A program made the translations under genes and the position numbers. This document shows positions 1 to 11,819 of a stretch of 64,000 nucleotides of DNA, in pieces. The DNA is taken from contig NC_045149.1 in assembly GCF_008831285.2 (NCBI RefSeq), positions 11,126,417-11,190,416 of the forward strand, in the 5' to 3' direction. This stretch comes from Nymphaea colorata (Eukaryota > Streptophyta > Magnoliopsida > Nymphaeales > Nymphaeaceae). The notes under the pieces are model-generated. The model was not told the origin of the DNA and did no database searches. It saw only the letters and a list, made by a program, of their open reading frames with translations. Every line of letters begins with the position of its first letter. Position 1 is the stretch's first letter.

Positions 1-555
1 AACATATAATGATAGAATATAGAAAATGCTCCCACTTTTCCAGACATATACACAGTGGTCTAGTTGGTTTGCAACAAACCCAAGTTTTGTAATTGCTTTG
101 TGAAAAGCAAAATACCATTGTCTAGGCGACTGTTTCGATCCGTACAACCATTTATTCAGCTTGTACACTTTGTCTTCCTTTTCCTTGACAACATACCCTT
201 GTGGTTGAGTCATGTATATAGTTTCTTTCAACTCACCATTTAGGAAAGTAGTCTTCACATCCATCTGACAAATATCCAAGTCATAGAATGCTACGATAGC
301 CAAAATTATTCGAATTGATGCAAACTTTGCAACTGGCGAATAGGTTTCTGAGTAGTCAATTCCTTCCTTTTGGGAAAAACCTTTCGCCACCAGTTTGGCT
401 TTGAATTTTTCGACTGATCCGTCAGCCTTATACTTCTTCCTTAACACCAATTTGCATCTAATGAGTTTTCTATCACTAGAAAGATCTACTAATTCCCAAA
501 CTTTATTGTTTTCTATGGATTCAATTTCTTCATCCATAGCATTCATCCAATCCGA
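1..555 (-). pseudogene. copia reverse transcriptase, N-terminal part
   Basis: Minus-strand translation gives the start of the copia RT domain: a lead-in like MDEEIESIENNKVWELV, then KAKLVAKGFSQKEGIDY, then MDVKTTFLNGEL and a YKLNKWLYGSKQSPRQWY-like segment. These are standard landmarks of RVT_2. The frame looks open from the TGA at 556-558 to the left edge, but the catalytic YVDD motif and RNase H would lie beyond position 1. Its product would have been part of the pol polyprotein that copies element RNA into cDNA. It is separated from integrase by the TGA nonsense codon. Confidence 0.85.
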
Positions 556-1998
556 TCATTCATGCGAGCTTATGGCTTCGTCATATGTCAGATTGTCAGA
601 CATTTCGTCAATATCTGCTGAATAGCATAGCTCCTCTGTCAGATATACATAATAATCATTCAAATATGAAGGAGGAGCTCTAGGTCTTTTATGACCTAAT
701 AACATCTGAGATGACGAGGTAGTCGGATCAGTTGGTTCATTACCAGACTGTTTCTCAGACGATTCCTGCCCAGTTGGTTCATTGCCAAACTGATCTCCAG
801 TAGGTTCATTACCACACTGTTCCTCTGAATAAATCAGATCATCCAGTGTATCATTTCGATATTCAACTAGATCAAAATCTTTGTTATTGAGTTCTTCTAT
901 GAACTCTACATCTCTCCTTTCCATAAGTCTCATAGTTGAATGATATAATTTGTAGCCATTGGATCCCTTTGGATATCCAATAAATACACATCTTACTGAT
1001 CTGTTATCTAGTTTATCCATTTTTGGATCTAGAATTTTCACGTGTGCTAGAGATCCCCATCTCTTCAGATGTCTCAGATCTGGTTTTACACCAGTCCATC
1101 TCTCATAAGGAGTGGTTGGGACTGCTTTGCAGGGCACTCGATTTATTGTATACATAGTTGTTAACACAGCTTCACCCCAAAAAACTTTTGGTAATTGTGC
1201 ACCTGTCAACATGGATCTCACCATGTTCAAGAGAGTTTTGTTACACCTCTTAGCCACACCATTATGTTGTGGTGTTCTAGGCATTGTCTTTTCCCTATTA
1301 ATACCAAGGTCTTTATAGTATTTGAAGAATTCATTAGATGTGTATTCTCCTCCTCGATCAGACCTTACAACTTTAATATACCTCCCAAGTTGTCTCTCGA
1401 CTTTAGATTTGTATTTCTTGATTTTTTCAAGTGCTTCTGACTTGTGTCTAATCAAGTGTATATAACCAAATCTTGAGAAGTCATCAATAAACGTTGTGAA
1501 GTATAACTTGCCACTATGAGTTTGAACTCTAAAAGGTCCACATATATTAGTATAGATTATCTCCAATAGTTCAGTGGCCCGAATTACTTCAGACGGAAAC
1601 GATTTCCTTATCATCTTTTTGTATACACACGACTCGCATTTCGCGAAATCATTTGTATTTATGTCAGATATTAAACCCTGTTGTGCTAGAGTCTTCATCT
1701 TTTTTATGCTTATATGGCTTACTCATGCCATAAGTTTACATTGACACTCATTGCACAATCGTAATAAGCAGAACTCATTAAGTTTGAACATGCCATGTTC
1801 TTTTACAAATTTTTCATGGAACATGGACCTTCCATGTTTTCCCACTATTACTTTTCTTGGAATAAATCGAACTTCAAAACCTTTTCCAGTTAGTGCGGGA
1901 ACAGACACAAGATTCCTTCTCATGGAAGGGACATACAAAACCTCATTGAGTACGACACTAGTATCCCAACATTTAGTCGATATGCCCCAACTCTCATG
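556..1998 (-). pseudogene. copia GAG-pre-integrase and integrase with altered catalytic residues
   Basis: The 1938-1723 part is the GAG-pre-integrase segment (MYVPSMRRNLVSVPAL) and 1698-556 is a 380-codon integrase block. The zinc-binding tail (CESC) is at residues 21-24 of that block and the core follows. In copia integrases the DDE triad lies in HTDxCGP, SDxGGE and NGxxERxN. Here they read YTNICGP (N51), RSDRGGEY (D114 kept) and HNGVAKRCN (K150). Two of three catalytic acids are therefore replaced, so strand transfer activity is not expected. The C-terminal part carries an imperfect repeated GNEPTG motif. A TGA at 556-558 separates it from RT. Confidence 0.88.
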
Positions 1999-2095
1999 AC
2001 CTCACAATATGAGTTGTTTTCCATGTAGACCTTGTTTGTTGTAGGACTCAGTTCTTCCATGTGAATCAACCTTCCATTGTCTTTGCAATGTGATG

Positions 2096-3058
2096 AGTAG
2101 CTCCTGAATCAACCCACTAGTCACTCAAATCCTCATCAGCAAAAAAACATTTTGACATAACACTTATGACTTCTTTGTTAGAGTCCCCTTGCAGCTTCCT
2201 CTTGTTGTTGTGGTCCTGACCATTGTTATCTTTCTTATTCGGAAATTTTTTCTTGTAGTTCTTCCTGATATCTCCAGGTTTTCTGCATCTGTAGCATTTC
2301 ACTAGAGTTCCTTGAGATTTCTTAGTACCTGCAAAATTGCCCTTAAACTTGCCATCGTTTCGATTTTTAAATTGTTTGGGTCTTACACGCACATAACTAG
2401 TAGCAGGTTTTTCTTGGACTGTCATCAGTTCTACATTCTTTCTCTTGTTCAGACATTGTTGTTGTAAAGCTAACTGTATAAGAAGTTTTTCTAAAGTAAG
2501 ATTATCAAATTAAAGACTCAAGGCAATAACTGTCATATCCCAAGAAGGAGGTAGGCTGCTCAGGATTGTGCTAATCTGCATATTGTTAGATATAACATTT
2601 CCCACCATGGCTAAATCTTTAGCCATGATTAACATCTTATTAACATGGTCCATTACATTGTCTGACTCTTTCATCCTATAGCAATTATACTATTCTAACA
2701 GTAACTGTACGTGCATCGTAGTAGTGGTGTTGTACTTGGAAGAAATAGTATCAAACATTTCCTTAGCTGTTGGACAATCCTCAAATACCTTGATTTGATT
2801 ATCTTCCATGAAAGTTAACATGATGGTTTTAGCCATCAGGTCATCAGTTGTAAAGGATTTATATGTCTTTCTTTCCTCATCTGTAGGTTTATCTCCTAAA
2901 GTGAGAGAAGGCTCATTGATCACATAAATGAGTCTTTCCAAAGTCAAGGCCAACATAATTCTACGTTTCCATGCATGGAAGTTTGTCTCATCAATTTCTC
3001 AGTCTTAGCTAACTCTGAGGCTCCCACTCTTGATGTCATTTCTAAATTGATTTTCCAT
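2096..3058 (-). pseudogene. copia gag (UBN2 type) and protease active site, broken
   Basis: Gag starts near 3037-3058 and shifts frame around 2994. It reads FHAWKRRIMLALTLERLIYV and an AKEMFDTISSKY segment typical of the UBN2/copia capsid. Stops follow near 2687 and near 2510. The zinc knuckle at about 2300-2270 reads CYRCRKPGDIRKNY, so the His and last Cys of CX2CX4HX4C are lost. The protease motif WVDSGATHH is at 2116-2090, with its catalytic Asp at 2108-2110. It is directly preceded by a TAG stop at 2117-2119. Capsid, nucleocapsid and protease are thus all damaged. Confidence 0.85.
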
Positions 3059-3059
3059 G

Positions 3060-4537
3060 ACAAGTGAAGAACAACAATAACAAAAAATGAAAAAATTCAC
3101 AATAAATATCACATCAAGAGGTCTTAAAGAAACTATACTAGAGCATGTACATCAACTCAAACAACATTCTAAAATAAAATTTAGAACAAGAAGACTTTAG
3201 ATTAAAATTTAGAACATGCATATCTCTTTTCAAAGTTTATTTCAGAACCCTCTTTCTACACTTTTTAACAAGCTAGAGGGTGCTATAAGTAATTTTGCTT
3301 AAAAGCGCAGTCTTCCATTGAAATTACAAAATAATTTTTCGGAACCCACTTTTAGCAATTTATAATAACTCTGAGGATACCCAAAAGTAATTTCTGATAA
3401 AGTTCCCGATTTCAGATTAAAATAACTTTCGCGAGCCTCTTTTTGAAAAACTTTTTAGCAAAAAATGTTGCGGCTTTAATTTCTGATAAATGTAACAGCC
3501 CTTTTGTGAATAACGCATAAATGGTGGACTGTTTTTATAATTTTCAAAGTTAGACTATAAAAGCTCTTTTCGCCCAATTTCTCCTCATTTTTCTGCTTGA
3601 TACTCTCTCTCCTCTCTCGGGAGCAACTCTCTCCTAGGGTTCGCTGGTCACGCCTCTTCTGCTGCCCCTGCCCGTTTTCCTCCACCACCGCTGTAAGCAT
3701 GCCGTTCAAATCCACTTCTACCACACAAAGGGCGGCAAGGGTCGAGTCCGATTTGCAAAGAGCAACTTTAAGCCTTTCCAATCAGATTGGGGTTCGTCTG
3801 GCGCTTTCGGCAGCCGCTGCCTTCTCCTCAGCTCTCGATCTTTCTGTACTGTCGTTGTGAGGAAGAGAACCTCCCAAAACTTGGAGCAACGTCTTCCTTA
3901 ATCTCCACTTTCGTTGAGATAGAGATGAACCGGCAGGCCCAGAGAAACGACAAGAGGAGGTTTGCAGGGTTTCAAATGCGGTTTACATCTTTTACCCAAG
4001 TTCGACTAGCATGAGAAAGATCTCAGCTTCTGCACGAGGAAGACGACTGAGTTCCATTCCATCGGGCGACTGCTACACGTCGGTAGAGAGGGCAGGAGCA
4101 GAGAGCGAAGGTTCTATATTTCCTTCCCTCTTATTCGTTTATTTGGTTTGGGTTTGTTGTATGTCGAGCAGAGTTGGCTGTTCACCGGAGTCGCAGGTTT
4201 ATTGCTTTTACTATAGCAGATGTTTCCTGTGGACAGTCCCTCTACGAGGGTTCTGATATATATTATTAAAAAAATATTACAGAGCCATTTTTAGGCTCAG
4301 CTATGGTCTCTGTCTCTCGCAAACACAGAGAATAAAAGGCGACATAATATGGAAACCAGAGAATTCCAAACCCAATCAATACTATCATGCTTCATGAACT
4401 CAGTATCTAGCATGCTTTATTTCAGAAAACAGAACTTGAAACAGCATGATACACATGCGATTAGCATGCTCACGCACTCCACAAACGCCTCAAAGATCAA
4501 GGTCAAATTTCACTTACTTGAATTCGACAAAAACCTG
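3060..4537 (-). other. long leader of the copia element, or unrecognised insertion
   Basis: About 1.5 kb lies between the PBS and gag. It contains a pyrimidine-rich, 5'UTR-like stretch (3590-3690) and a small palindrome, GAGCC-ATTTTTA-GGCTC, near 4284-4302. Short open frames on both strands match nothing I recognise. Copia leaders are usually near 100 bp, so part of this may be a foreign insertion whose ends I could not define. Confidence 0.4.
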
Positions 4538-4549
4538 GCTCTGATACCA
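4538..4549 (-). other. primer-binding site for initiator tRNA-Met
   Basis: The plus strand reads GCTCTGATACCA, the exact complement of TGGTATCAGAGC, the tRNA-iMet primer-binding site of plant copia elements. It lies 1 nt from the LTR edge at 4551, which fixes the element's minus orientation. Confidence 0.9.
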
Positions 4550-4550
4550 C

Positions 4551-4958
4551 TGTTGGAGCAATTGAAGTGGCAGAGGAAGATGCACGTCGTCACCTGCACA
4601 GAATGTTCACAGAGGCTCCAGTGTTCAAGTGAAGAAGCAGCACTGTCCCCTATAGAAAACAGCAGAGCAAGAGCAAGAGGAAGAAGAAGAAGAAGAAGAA
4701 GACTGATTTAGGGGTTTCCTTCTAAAGGGCTCCTCACGATCCTCTTCAAGAGAGTTGATTAAACATTAAGCATTGCTGGGTATAAATAGCCAACCCCTTA
4801 GGTTTTCCCCAAATCCCAGAAGCAGTTAGAGTGAGAGATTTTCCAGGAAATTGTCGAGATAAAGATTAACTTTATCTTGTGAGAAGTTTTGAGTAAATCT
4901 CGTAATTGCAAGGCAGTTACGAGATATCTGGATAGGGCTCAATGGCCACTATCCAACA
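4551..4958 (-). repeat. copia LTR (5' LTR in element orientation), 408 bp
   Basis: The LTR is bounded by perfect 7-bp inverted termini, TGTTGGA at 4551 and TCCAACA ending at 4958, directly beside the PBS. It contains a TATTTATA-like element near 4785-4792 on the minus strand and an (AAG)n tract at 4678-4702. The partner LTR is outside the window. Confidence 0.85.
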
Positions 4959-4973
4959 CAATAGCCATTTTTG

Positions 4974-4985
4974 GCTCTGATACCA
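4974..4985 (-). other. second, orphan tRNA-Met primer-binding site
   Basis: A second GCTCTGATACCA lies only 15 bp beyond the copia LTR edge at 4958 and is followed by TGTTAGCC at 4988, a plausible LTR start. It suggests that the element above inserted into the leader of an older copia element. The end of that older LTR was not found. Confidence 0.6.
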
Positions 4986-4987
4986 GA

Positions 4988-6400
4988 TGTTAGCCACTGG
5001 CCAGCACTTCCTATGACATAGAAAAAATAACCACAGCTGCCTAATCTCACCAAGAACTACGTAACACACCGGGCTTGAAGGCTGCCATACCCATGTCAAC
5101 ATGCTGACACTCAGATTTCGGTACAGTGATATACATGGACACCTCAGTTTTGATTTTTGAATAATGTTTGCAGCATTTTGTAGGTTTTGTGTTGAATTTT
5201 GCTTTTTTTTGTGGTGTTTTGCATATTTTTTGTAGAAATCTGCATACGTATATACATATATGTATGTATAACTTGTCTTATCCTCATGCCTTCAATTTTA
5301 AAAATTGTCGTACCTCATGCCCTTGTAACATGACTTTCTCAACCAAATATAATTTAGGTCGATAATCAAGTATGTTCGGTCCAGCCATTGGTGGGACCCT
5401 AACCATTGGAAAAAAAAACATTTTTATTTCCAAAACCATATTCGTCAACCTTATTGGTTATAATAAGGCAGCACTACCGCTGTCAAGTCTGTCTAATGAA
5501 ACGTTATTCTGTTCAGATTCAGAATGGAAAATGAATTCGGATCTACTTTTTTGAAGACAAATCCAATTCAACCTACAAAAGATCTGATATTTTAAAAAAG
5601 GATGGGTTTGGTTATTATGGATGTTAAATAAGAGATTTTTAAATTAAAATTTTCTTTTACAAAAAATTGATCTCATTTCACGTTTTCAGAATGATATTAC
5701 TTGTTCAATTAACATCTCACTGATGGATTATTTGTTTCTTTTTTGGTCGCTTAGTGTGAATAGTTGAAACCGATTTCAGAAACGAATGAACTATGATGGG
5801 GGGCTGGATTTAATACCCTCAAATTGACGAAAATCATGACTGACCATTTGATCTGTATATGTCTTCATTGTCATAATCTGAAAAAAAAAACCCTGCCCAA
5901 CCTCCATTTTCTATCTAAAAAATTGTTTTCTATGGTCCCTCGCCATTTTGGCATCGCATAGGAAGACCCTCAAGTCAACCAATATAGATAGATAAGGGTT
6001 GCAGCGCACGAGGTCTACTTCAAAAATTCTATGGTTGCTGTCACAACCAAGTGCATTTTTTTTTTCTATTGTAACTGAAGCTAGTTATTTATGTTGTGCT
6101 GGTGCAGGAAATTTGGTATTATTATAAACAAAAATGCTTTCATTTAAATGGTTAGCCAATACAATCCTCAACGACGTTACTCCGCGTTGAGCGAGAACCA
6201 GAGCATCTAACGTGTTCCGTGGACGATGTGGACCTGTTGAACGCGCAGAAACTTAGAAGCTCCAGAGAAATGGAGGAGGAGAGAAGCGGGTGACAGACGG
6301 CACGGCAAAGGAGATGCCCCCACACGCACTGTCCAAAGAAGCATCCTTGGACGGTTCAGAAACCTTCAGCAGGGCCGCCATGGCCCATCCGTGGAAGCTG
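4988..6400. other. intergenic DNA upstream of PHT1
   Basis: AT-rich sequence without recognisable coding segments. It may begin with the remains of an old LTR following the orphan PBS. One P1BS-like octamer lies at 5249-5256. Confidence 0.5.
5249..5256. promoter_or_regulatory. P1BS-like site (PHR1 binding), tentative
   Basis: GTATATAC fits the palindromic P1BS consensus GNATATNC, the PHR1/PHL binding site in phosphate-starvation genes. It lies about 1.34 kb upstream of the PHT1 ATG. The octamer is degenerate and this stretch is AT-rich, so it could be chance. Confidence 0.3.
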
Positions 6401-6422
6401 TGTGGGTGATTAGGACAAGCAG

Positions 6423-6428
6423 TTGACT
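6423..6428 (+). promoter_or_regulatory. W-box core, tentative
   Basis: TTGACT matches the WRKY-binding W-box core TTGACY about 170 bp upstream of the PHT1 ATG. WRKY factors are known regulators of PHT1 genes, but the motif is short. The DNA from about 6500 to the ATG is pyrimidine-rich, as expected of a plant 5'UTR. Confidence 0.25.
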
Positions 6429-6596
6429 GACCGGTTCAGCTCTAAGGTCTCCTCTCTGGCTCCTTCAGTGGTCTGCCGTTTCACCTGCGTCTTAGCTTAG
6501 AGCTCCGCCACTCTTGCCCTTCAATCAACCACGCTCTCTCTTTTCGGTCTCTGATCTCTTTCTCTGCCCGTTCTGTGCTTTGTTAACACCTTGCCG

Positions 6597-8189
6597 ATGG
6601 GGCAGCTGCACGTGCTGAAAGCGCTTGACGTGGCCAAGACACAGTTGTACCACTTCACGGCCATCGTCATCGCCGGAATGGGTTTTTTCACCGACGCCTA
6701 TGACCTTTTCTCCGTCTCCGTCGTCACAAAGCTCCTCGGCCGCATCTATTATGAAGATGGCAGCAAACCAGACCACCCAGGATTGCTTCCCCCCCACGTC
6801 AACGCCGCCGTGAACGGCGTTGCCCTCTGCGGCACTCTCGCCGGCAACCTCTTCTTCGGCTGGCTCGGCGACAGGATGGGGAGGAAGAAGGTGTACGGAA
6901 TCACCCTCATCCTCATGTTTGCCTGCTCCATCTTCTCGGGCCTCTCCTTTGGAAAGTCCGCCAAGGCCGTGATGGCAACTCTCTGTTTCTTTCGGTTTTG
7001 GCTGGGCTTCGGCATCGGCGGGGATTACCCGCTCTCCGCCACCATCATGTCCGAATATGCCAACAAGAAGACCAGGGGAGCCTTCATAGCCGCCGTCTTC
7101 GCCATGCAAGGTTTGGGCATCCTGGCCGGCGGGATCGTCTCGATCATCGTCTCCGCCGCATTCATGAACAGCTACGAGAGGGGGCCTGCCGGCAAGACCG
7201 TTCCCCAGGCCGACTACGTTTGGCGAATTATCCTAATGTTTGGCGCTGTGCCGGCTGCGCTCACCTACTACTGGCGAATGCGGATGCCGGAGACGGCCAG
7301 GTACACGGCGCTCGTGGTAAAGAATGTGAAGCAGGCTGAAGCGGACATGTTGAGGGTGTTACATCTCAAGTTCGAGAATGAGCAGGACAAGAATGTCGCC
7401 TTGGATACGGCGACCTCCTTCAGTTACGGCATCCTTAGCCGCGAGTTTGCGAAGCGGCACGGTGCCCACCTATTGGGCACTGCTTCCTCATGGTTCTTCC
7501 TCGACATCGCCTTTTACAGTCAGAACCTCTTTCAGAAGGACATCTTCTCTGCCATCGGCTGGATTCCGGCGGCCAACACCATGAACGCCATAGAGGAGGT
7601 CTTCCGGATTGCACGCGCGCAGACCCTCATCGCCCTCTGCGCCACCATCCCCGGCTACTGGTTCGCCGTCGCCTCCATCGACGTCATCGGCCGCGTCACC
7701 ATTCAGCTGATGGGCTTCTTTTTTATGACTCTCTTCATGTTTTCACTCGCCATCCCTTACAACCACTGGACTCAAAGGGACCACCGTATTGGCTTCGTGG
7801 TCTTGTATGCCTTCACTTTCTTCTTTGCCAACTTCGGCCCCAACACCACCACCTTCGTAATTCCCGCCGAGATCTTTCCGGCCAGGTTCCGGTCAACCTG
7901 CCACGGCATCTCTGCTGCAGCGGGGAAGGCCGGCGCCATTGTCGGGGCCTTTGGATTCCTATATGCGGCGCAGAGCAAGGACCATAAGGAGGTGGAGCAG
8001 GGTTACCCCCCCGGATTCGGAATCAAGAACGCGCTCATCGTGCTGGGCGTCAGCAACGCGCTGGGGTTCTTGTCGACGTTCCTCGTGCCTGAGTCGAAAG
8101 GAAGGTCTCTTGAGGAGATGTCCGGCGAGGCCGAGCAAGGGCACGACCTTGCTCGCGAGTCCAGATACGGTCGCAATTTTCCAGTGTAA
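6597..8189 (+). CDS. PHT1: PHT1-family high-affinity H+/phosphate symporter
   Basis: An uninterrupted single-exon frame encodes 530 aa, the normal PHT1 length. An upstream in-frame TTG is not a plausible start; [16 protein letters not shown] at ATG 6597 is the family N-terminus. The protein belongs to the major facilitator superfamily with 12 predicted membrane helices. It takes up inorganic phosphate with protons across the plasma membrane. The PHT1 signature [13 protein letters not shown] is at residues 141-153. Membrane acidic residues expected to serve substrate and proton binding are present: D33 and D36 in FFTDAYDLF and D303 in [11 protein letters not shown]. The MFS motif GDRMGRKK follows helix 2, a long hydrophilic loop lies mid-protein, and the end is [10 protein letters not shown] plus a short polar tail. 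The gene is markedly richer in GC than its flanks. The family is certain; the paralogue is not. Confidence 0.96.
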   Translation: MGQLHVLKALDVAKTQLYHFTAIVIAGMGFFTDAYDLFSVSVVTKLLGRIYYEDGSKPDHPGLLPPHVNAAVNGVALCGTLAGNLFFGWLGDRMGRKKVYGITLILMFACSIFSGLSFGKSAKAVMATLCFFRFWLGFGIGGDYPLSATIMSEYANKKTRGAFIAAVFAMQGLGILAGGIVSIIVSAAFMNSYERGPAGKTVPQADYVWRIILMFGAVPAALTYYWRMRMPETARYTALVVKNVKQAEADMLRVLHLKFENEQDKNVALDTATSFSYGILSREFAKRHGAHLLGTASSWFFLDIAFYSQNLFQKDIFSAIGWIPAANTMNAIEEVFRIARAQTLIALCATIPGYWFAVASIDVIGRVTIQLMGFFFMTLFMFSLAIPYNHWTQRDHRIGFVVLYAFTFFFANFGPNTTTFVIPAEIFPARFRSTCHGISAAAGKAGAIVGAFGFLYAAQSKDHKEVEQGYPPGFGIKNALIVLGVSNALGFLSTFLVPESKGRSLEEMSGEAEQGHDLARESRYGRNFPV

Positions 8190-8680
8190 CAGGAAAGCCT
8201 CTTCTTCGTTCCCCTCTAATCGCTCTTTTTCCTTTCCTTAGGACGCCAGTTCAGTGACCTATGAGGTTGCAAAATATACAACATATGAATCTTAACCTTC
8301 TGCAAGCTCTTTTAAGTTCTATGTTACAGTTGCAATCTCTCCAAGAAAGGGAAAACCGATAACGAGGAGAAGATACACATGAGGCATCCAAACAGAGGGA
8401 AACCATCGACACAAAATTCACACCAGTCATCCAAAGTTACGGAAGTCACAAAAGGTCCAATATTTCCAACATATACCCAAAAATGAGAAGGAAAAAGCGG
8501 GAAAGTGTGAACTGATGTGCTGAACGCAATGAAAGGGCGTCGTTCTGGTGTTTGTCCAGCAATCCAAATAATGCTAGTTATAGTCCATGAGAGCTTTGCG
8601 AAGTGTCTGCCGTATTTTGGAGTAGTGGTGGAATAAGTAAAATATAGTTCTGGTGTTTAAGTGTAAAATAGTTCTTTCGT
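8190..8680. other. PHT1 3' flank
   Basis: 3'UTR and intergenic DNA. No clear polyadenylation signal or second gene was recognised. Confidence 0.5.
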
Positions 8681-9016
8681 GGTGGAAAAACATACATAAA
8701 TGTATAACTATGTTATCTAATGAATGGCGGCTTGCATGCCTTCAGTTTGAGGATGAAATCGATGTTCTCTCGTGCTCAACGGGGACTAGGCTTTCACAAT
8801 TTTCTTAGAAACCCTTTAATGTCCACAACCCTTATCCCATCAACGATTCTATCTCACCTTCACGCCTTACTTCTTTTATTTTCTCCGACTCTGTTTATCT
8901 GTTTTTGTAACCACCACCTTAGCGGTCAAGTTATGCGGACAGTTATAAAACTGCATTTGATTTGCAGTATCAGTTTGGATCCAACCGATCATGGGCAGAT
9001 CTAGATCTGAAATCCA
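8681..9016. repeat. dispersed repeat X, copy 1
   Basis: This segment is clearly similar to 36907-37262. Shared landmarks are GGAAAAACA, ATGAAATCGATG, GGGACTAGGCTTTCACAAT, AACCACCACCTTAG and GCAGTATCAGTTTGGATCC. The second copy lies beside a PBS-like sequence, so this is probably an LTR or part of one. Exact ends are uncertain. Confidence 0.65.
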
Positions 9017-9243
9017 ACATTATCTCACTCGCACGTAACAGGTAGACTACTTATTATACTCCTAGAGTATAAAAATACTTATCTTTGAATAACATACTAG
9101 TGATAGGGTCAACTGTGTATCGGTTAGTGTAACACAATGGCTTAACCTGCCAAAAAAAAATTTATGTACTTTAGCTATGTTCTATATACCCTAGATCAAA
9201 TTTTGCTTTCAGGAGTCTCAACACATTGAATCCATTTACATAT

Positions 9244-9807
<564 letters not shown>

Positions 9808-10358
9808 CATGAGACCCTCACAATGAAGGAGCAGAAATCATTATTCATTTTCTATACTATAGCAAAGTTGTCTCACCCTTGTGAGATTTGTGCATAAACT
9901 GAATAATTAATTTTTTATTGTATAAATCACCAAAAGTCCAACCCCTCTGAAAGAGTCAACTTGAGTTCTCAAAGATAACACTCTCAATCCGACTAAAATA
10001 ATCAGAGCCCTCGGATCTAGCTACTAGGTATACATGATTTTGTATGATCCAGTCGGTCTTATGATCTTTAGTGTAAGACCTCATCTTGATTCAGTCAAAC
10101 CGATGTTTTAGTATAAATATATGCAAGATGACACTAATGCATAGTGTCTAAGATTCATTGACATCTCAACATACAAAACCTATCTTGCTTATCAGTAAGC
10201 ATCCCGAGGTCATGCTCATCTTATCTCAACTCACCTTTCATATAACGCCTAAAGCAATCAGTTCGTGTGAGCAAACAATCTCAACCTGGTTGCATGGCCG
10301 AACATTTATATGTAACATTCTCTGAAGTATTTATCACACAAAAGTTTAACTTTTAGAT
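9808..10358. other. non-coding flank of copia element
   Basis: This region should hold the 3' LTR of the minus-strand element that ends at 10359, but I could not match it to the other side. No coding sequence was recognised. Confidence 0.4.
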
Positions 10359-11580
10359 TCAATTAAGCCCCATTGTTATTGCATGTTTTTTTAATACTTC
10401 AGTATTAATTGGCTTAGTCAATGGATCAGTCAACATTTCACTAGTGTGAATATAATTTAACAACACTTTTTCTATCTAGACATCTTGCAGATACTTACAT
10501 TTAGTATCAAATTGTTTAGTTCTACTATAAAACTTTTGATTCTTTGTATATGCAATCGTTGGTTGATTGTCACAATACACAATTATTGAGATATTTGCCT
10601 CAAAGACAATCCCAAGATTATTAAATAATCTCATCAACCAAATACCTTCTTGTACTAGCATAGGTTGAACTACAAATTCAACTTCCATGGTTGAGAGGAC
10701 TACACATGTCTGTCTCTTACTAAATCAAGATATTGCACTGAGGTTAAGCAGAAACACATACCCTTATGTGGATTTTCATTCGTCGGGTCTAATTTGCATT
10801 TGTGTAGCCTCTTATATTCAAATCTCCACCTTGACATCATAGAGTCAAATTTTTAGTGTTTTTCAAGTACTGCATGATACTCTTAATAGCTTTCAAATAA
10901 ACATAGCAAGGATTTGAGTAGTCTCGACTGACCATATCGATGGCATAGCATATGTCTGGCCGTGTACACATAGTTAGGTACATTAGACTGCCAGTTATAT
11001 TTGAATATGGTACTCTTGGCATTTGGTTTTTCTCATCTAATGTTTGTAGACATATTTTTATTGACAGAATATTGCCTTTTTTCATTGGAGTATCAAGTAG
11101 TTTGCAGCTTTGCATATTAAATCACTTTAAGGCATTCATTATGTACAATTCTATGAGAGAACAAGAAGTCTTTTTGAGCGATCTCTTTTTATTTTCATTG
11201 CTTAGAATAATACTATTTTACCATTGTCCTTCACATCAAAATGAATAGACGACCAGTGCTTGATTGATTTTAGTAACTTCATGACATTATTAACTAATAG
11301 TATAGCTCAATATACAATGAAATAATCACAACATTGTTTTTGTTATTTCATATAAGCACAATCATTTTTATCAACCATATCGAAATCATTTGAAATGATC
11401 ATCACATGAAATGTCAAATACTATTGTCTGATGATTACTTAAGCCCATAAATAGATGGTTTGAGTTAACATCTTTTGCATTCATAACCTTTAGCAACATA
11501 TCCCTCGGGTTGTTCGTGTAAATTTTTTCATTCAATTCTCCATTAAGAAATGTCATCTTTACATCCATATGATTTTATTC
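10359..11580 (-). pseudogene. copia RT (C-terminal part) and RNase H remnants
   Basis: RT pieces include MDVKMTFLNGELNEKIY (11568 leftwards) and the thumb/connection segment TGSLMYLTMCTRPDICYAID (11115-10837). RNase H reads IIVYCDNQPTIAYTKNQ (10688-10476) and ends with the standard copia C-terminus SEMLTDPLTKPINTEVLKKH before a TGA at 10359-10361. The YVDD catalytic box was not found and several stops intervene, so no active enzyme is encoded. Confidence 0.8.
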
Positions 11581-11819
11581 CAGATCCATATATTAAACAT
11601 TTCTAATATGAGGCAAATAAAAGTCAACTTGACTACTGGAGAAAATGTTTTATCATAGTTTAGACCCTCCTTTGTATCCATTTGCAACTAAGCAAGTTTT
11701 AAATCTTTCAATGGACCCTTGACCATTTCTCTTTATATTCAAAAATCATTTGTTATGAATAGCCCTTCTTCTTGGAGTAAGATCAACAAAGTCCTAGAAT
11801 TTATTGGTGTTCATGGATT

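Larger units (their letters stand above)
1..4958 (-). mobile_element. Ty1/copia retrotransposon, left end outside window
   Basis: Read on the minus strand the order is LTR (4958-4551), primer-binding site (4549-4538), a long leader, gag, protease, integrase, then reverse transcriptase running off the left edge; PR-INT-RT order defines Ty1/copia. Nonsense codons and frameshifts interrupt gag, protease and the INT-RT junction, so this copy is not autonomous. The distance from PBS to gag is about 1.5 kb, unusually long for copia elements, so the leader (about 3060-4537) may hold an unrecognised insertion. The second LTR lies outside the window, so no target-site duplication can be checked. Confidence 0.9.

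Noticed and set aside
3590-4260. Possible host gene first exon in the copia leader
   Set aside because: Pyrimidine-rich, 5'UTR-like sequence, but no frame shows a recognisable protein and no splice structure is evident.
6591-6596. Upstream TTG as PHT1 start
   Set aside because: The family N-terminus begins at ATG 6597 (MGQ...); a TTG start two codons earlier is not supported in plants.
6525-7109. 194-codon open frame antisense to PHT1
   Set aside because: It is a GC-rich shadow of the PHT1 coding strand with Gly/Glu/Asp-biased composition and no family resemblance.
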